This document shows, piece by piece, positions 23,416 to 26,253 of a stretch of DNA of 26,253 nucleotides. The notes under the pieces were generated by a model. It saw nothing but the letters and a program-made list of their open reading frames with translations, did no database searches and had not been told where the DNA came from. Positions within the stretch are counted from its first letter, which is position 1, and each line of letters begins with the position of its first letter. The stretch is from NCBI GenBank assembly GCA_007119985.1, contig SKOQ01000041.1:1-26253 (forward strand). The letters are read 5' to 3'. Source of the stretch: Marinospirillum sp. (GTDB taxonomy: Bacteria; Pseudomonadota; Gammaproteobacteria; Pseudomonadales; Halomonadaceae). The position numbers and the translations under genes are program-made.

Positions 23416-25542
23416 ATGGATCGAACTCGACTGACAGGTATATTCGATACACTGGTTAAAAGCCAGATCGGCATCCCCATTTTCTTGCTAGCGCTTTTGG
23501 GCATGATGACGCTGCCCATGCCGGTATTTCTGCTCGATGTCTTTTTTACCTTTAACATTGCTTTTGCGATTGTCATTTTGCTAGTGGCTGTGTATGCCTT
23601 GCGGCCACTTGATTTTGCGGTTTTTCCAACCATTTTGCTTGTGGCCACCTTGCTGAGGCTGGCTTTGAACGTGGCCTCGACGCGGATCGTGCTGCTCAAT
23701 GGTCATGAGGGTGGAGATGCTGCCGGTAAGGTCATTGAATCTTTTGGTTCGGTGCTGATTGGTGGTAACTATGTCGTCGGGATGATTGTTTTCCTGATAC
23801 TGATGATCATCAACTTTGTGGTGATCACCAAAGGGGCTGGACGGATTTCTGAGGTCAGCGCTCGCTTTACGCTGGATGCGATGCCAGGTAAGCAGATGGC
23901 CATCGATGCAGATTTGAACGCCGGCCTGATCGATCAGGAAGAAGCTAAGCGCCGACGTGAGGAAATTGCCTCTGAAGCGGATTTCTACGGCTCGATGGAT
24001 GGTGCTAGTAAATTTGTCCGTGGTGATGCGGTCGCGGGCATTATGATCTTGGTGATCAATGTAGTCGGAGGATTGTTGATCGGTATGCTTCAGCATGATC
24101 TGTCTTTCTCCGTGGCAACAGAGCGCTATGTGCTGCTGACCATTGGTGATGGCTTGGTGGCCCAGATTCCCTCGTTGATGCTCTCTGTTGCTGCCGCCAT
24201 CATGGTGACTCGAGTCAATTCTTCGCAGAATATTTCGAACCAAGTTTCGACCCAGATGTTTGGTACCCCTAAGGCTCTGGCGGTTGGTGCAACGCTGCTG
24301 GCTATCATGGGTGTCATCCCAGGTATGCCCCACTTTGCTTTTTTAAGCCTCGCTGCTTTGGCGGGAGGGGGGGCCTACTGGATTTATCATGTGATGCAAA
24401 AAGAAGCTCAGACAGTACAGTTGGCTGAGCAAAAAGCGCAGCAGCTTCCCATGACTCCTGATGCTGATGTGATCGATCAAAAAGAACTCAACTGGCAGGA
24501 TGTGGCACCAGTAGATCTGTTAGGTCTTGAAGTCGGTTATCGCTTGATTCCACTGGTGGATAAAACTCAGGGTGGCCAGCTGCTGGGCCGGATTAAGGGT
24601 ATCCGCAAAAAACTGTCACAAGATCTCGGTTTTTTGATGCCCTCAGTACATATTCGCGATAACTTGGATCTGACGCCGAACAGCTACCGAATTATTCTCA
24701 AGGGTGTCAGTATTGGTGAAGCCGAGGTGCATCCAGAACGGGAAATGGCAATTAACCCCGGCCAGGTCTATGGCCCTATTAACGGCATTAAAGGGCGGGA
24801 TCCAGCTTTCGGTCTGGAAGCCGTGTGGATCAATCCTTCTCAGCGCGAAGAAGCCCAAACTTTGGGCTACACTGTCGTGGATGCCAGTACCGTGATTGCA
24901 ACGCAGCTGAATCAGGTGATGCATGATTACGCTCATGAGCTGATCGGTCATGATGACGTGCAGAAAATGCTCGATATTCTGGCGCAGGGCGCACCGAAGC
25001 TATCGGAGCAGCTGGTGCCTGACAGTGTCAGCCTTTCTGTGCTGCTCAAAGTCTTGCAGAACTTGCTGATCGAGCAGGTCCCTGTGCGCGATTTTCGCTC
25101 GATTGCCCAGTCTTTGGTTGAGGCTGCGCATACCACGCGCGACCCGATTCAGCTGACTTCGGCGGTACGCGTGGCCTTGTCGCGTTCGATTGTGCAGGCG
25201 ATTACTGGTCCTAGTGAACACCTTGCGGTGATCACGCTGGAGCCACAGCTGGAGCAGCTGTTATTGAAAAGTGTGCAGCAGGCCGCTCAGCAAGGTGGAG
25301 AGAGCGATCAACTTATTTTGGAGCCGGCTATGGCCGAGAGGCTGCAGCAGTCGCTCAGTGAAGTGGCGCAGCAGCAAGAAATGCAAGGCAATCCTGCTGT
25401 ATTGGTCACAGCTGCACCGGTGCGTCCGGTGATGGCACGCTTTGTCCGTTATGGTATCCAAAATGTACACGTTTTATCCTATCAAGAGATACCTGATAAT
25501 AAACAGATTACTATCGTGGCGACCATCGGCGGCGAAGGGTGA
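23416..25542 (+). CDS. flhA: flagellar type III export protein FlhA
   Basis: FlhA is the nonameric export-gate protein that binds chaperone-substrate complexes and uses proton motive force. It has 708 residues. The N-terminal half has about eight transmembrane helices with the FHIPEP-family signature (149-170: RFTLDAMPGKQMAIDADLNA). A cytoplasmic ring domain occupies about 340-708, ending NVHVLSYQEIPDNKQITIVA. ATG 23416 follows AGGTGATAC. It is followed 25 bases later by flhF, the usual order in polar flagellates. Confidence 0.98.
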   Translation: MDRTRLTGIFDTLVKSQIGIPIFLLALLGMMTLPMPVFLLDVFFTFNIAFAIVILLVAVYALRPLDFAVFPTILLVATLLRLALNVASTRIVLLNGHEGGDAAGKVIESFGSVLIGGNYVVGMIVFLILMIINFVVITKGAGRISEVSARFTLDAMPGKQMAIDADLNAGLIDQEEAKRRREEIASEADFYGSMDGASKFVRGDAVAGIMILVINVVGGLLIGMLQHDLSFSVATERYVLLTIGDGLVAQIPSLMLSVAAAIMVTRVNSSQNISNQVSTQMFGTPKALAVGATLLAIMGVIPGMPHFAFLSLAALAGGGAYWIYHVMQKEAQTVQLAEQKAQQLPMTPDADVIDQKELNWQDVAPVDLLGLEVGYRLIPLVDKTQGGQLLGRIKGIRKKLSQDLGFLMPSVHIRDNLDLTPNSYRIILKGVSIGEAEVHPEREMAINPGQVYGPINGIKGRDPAFGLEAVWINPSQREEAQTLGYTVVDASTVIATQLNQVMHDYAHELIGHDDVQKMLDILAQGAPKLSEQLVPDSVSLSVLLKVLQNLLIEQVPVRDFRSIAQSLVEAAHTTRDPIQLTSAVRVALSRSIVQAITGPSEHLAVITLEPQLEQLLLKSVQQAAQQGGESDQLILEPAMAERLQQSLSEVAQQQEMQGNPAVLVTAAPVRPVMARFVRYGIQNVHVLSYQEIPDNKQITIVATIGGEG

Positions 25543-25567
25543 AAGCCATTATGAAAGAGGTTAAGGA

Positions 25568-26253
25568 ATGCGGGTAAAACGCTTTTTTGGCGCCGACTCA
25601 CGGCAAGCCATGCGTCTGGTCAGAGAAGAGCTCGGTGCGGATGCCGTGATCATCTCGAATCGCAAGGTCGAAAATGGCGTTGAAATCGTCTGTGCGCTCG
25701 ATTACGACGAGCAGGCACCGGCGCAGGATTTTGCGAGCGCACTGCGTCAAGCTGATCAGGGTGATGCGCTGCAGCAAGAGCTGGACGCAGCCCGTCAGCG
25801 TATTCTTTCAGGCGCGAAATTTGATCCTCAGGTCTCAGAAAATGCGTTTCAACGCAAAGCGCGCTTGCGTCAGATCGGTCAGCTGACACATGGAGGGGGC
25901 TCCAGTGCAGATGAAGAGGACGAGCCCTATACGGCTCCAGTCTCGCAAAATCGAGGCGATGATCAGGCTATTCGTGCGATGCAATCTGAGATTCAATCTT
26001 TGCGCGAGCTGATTAAAGAACAGCTGCGTGAGCAGGATGCGCTGCGTAATCCGACTGAGGCCTTGGTTCGTAACCGTCTTCTCAACGCAGGATTTAACGA
26101 AGCCTATATTAAAAAACTGCTGAAATTAATGGGTTTGAGCGCTGATCTTGATGCTCGCGCGGCTTGGAGCCAAGTGCTTGATCGGCTCAAGATGGAATTG
26201 CAAACTCTCGATGAAGAGCTGATCGATAAGGGCGGGATCGTTGCCTTAGTGGG
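25568..26253 (+). CDS. flhF: flagellar placement GTPase FlhF (partial, runs off right edge)
   Basis: FlhF is an SRP-type GTPase that sets polar flagellum position and number. About 228 codons are present without a stop. The start MRVKRFFGADSRQAMRLVREELGADAVIISNRK is the characteristic FlhF N-terminus. A Gln/Asp-rich linker follows, then the helical N domain (RNRLLNAGFNEAYIKKLL), and the read ends at GGIVALVG, directly before the expected P-loop GPTGVGKTTT. The ATG at 25568 follows GAGGTTAAGGA. GTPase motifs lie beyond the window, so catalytic integrity cannot be judged. Confidence 0.95.
   Translation, partial: MRVKRFFGADSRQAMRLVREELGADAVIISNRKVENGVEIVCALDYDEQAPAQDFASALRQADQGDALQQELDAARQRILSGAKFDPQVSENAFQRKARLRQIGQLTHGGGSSADEEDEPYTAPVSQNRGDDQAIRAMQSEIQSLRELIKEQLREQDALRNPTEALVRNRLLNAGFNEAYIKKLLKLMGLSADLDARAAWSQVLDRLKMELQTLDEELIDKGGIVALV

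Noticed and set aside
23581..24333. A 250-codon minus-strand frame inside flhA
   Set aside because: It is His/Gln-rich antisense of the transmembrane region of FlhA; it is composition-driven and contains no domain.
1..26253. CRISPR repeat array inside the window
   Set aside because: After finding cas3 I looked for regularly spaced repeats of about 28 bases by eye and saw none. Any array must lie outside.

Overview
This window comes from a polarly flagellated gammaproteobacterium. The flagellar gene order (flrBC-fliEFGHIJ-fliK-fliLMNOPQR-flhB-flhA-flhF) and the sigma-54-type two-component regulator match Vibrio/Pseudomonas/Oceanospirillales-type polar flagellar clusters. The dnaE-accA-tilS housekeeping cluster is also typical of gammaproteobacteria. 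The exact genus is not recognisable from the sequence alone; an Oceanospirillales-like marine or halophilic bacterium is only a guess.

Left edge (1-355): the first 275 bases hold the 5' end of a leftward cas3 gene. It encodes an HD nuclease domain with strong type I-E (E. coli-like) Cas3 signatures, begins at an excellent ribosome binding site, and runs off the window. By hand count it is 47% GC, against about 65% in the adjacent end of tilS. This suggests that a CRISPR-Cas operon lies just outside the window, attached to the housekeeping block.

Housekeeping block (356-6287, minus strand): dnaE, accA and tilS are transcribed leftward. An 11-bp perfect hairpin lies between accA and tilS.

Flagellar block (6501-26253, plus strand): the FlrB sensor kinase and the FlrC sigma-54 activator come first. 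They are followed by the hook-basal body and export genes: FliE (rod/MS junction), FliF (MS ring), FliG/FliM/FliN (C ring), FliH/FliI/FliJ (ATPase complex), FliK (hook-length ruler), FliL, FliO/P/Q/R-FlhB-FlhA (export gate), and FlhF (placement GTPase, cut at the right edge just before its P-loop). FlrB would phosphorylate FlrC, which would activate sigma-54 promoters within the same cluster. A good sigma-54 promoter lies directly after fliJ, ahead of fliK, and weaker candidates precede flhA and fliE. Many genes overlap or abut, and three junctions use an identical 8-nt overlap.

The least ordinary items are the cas3 fragment, FliH at 599 residues (more than twice the usual length, owing to a long acidic tail), a triplicated acidic-tryptophan motif at the FliN N-terminus, and the absence of flrA/fleQ next to flrBC. 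No stretch longer than 300 bases lacks a gene. No tRNA, rRNA, insertion sequence or CRISPR array was seen inside the window.
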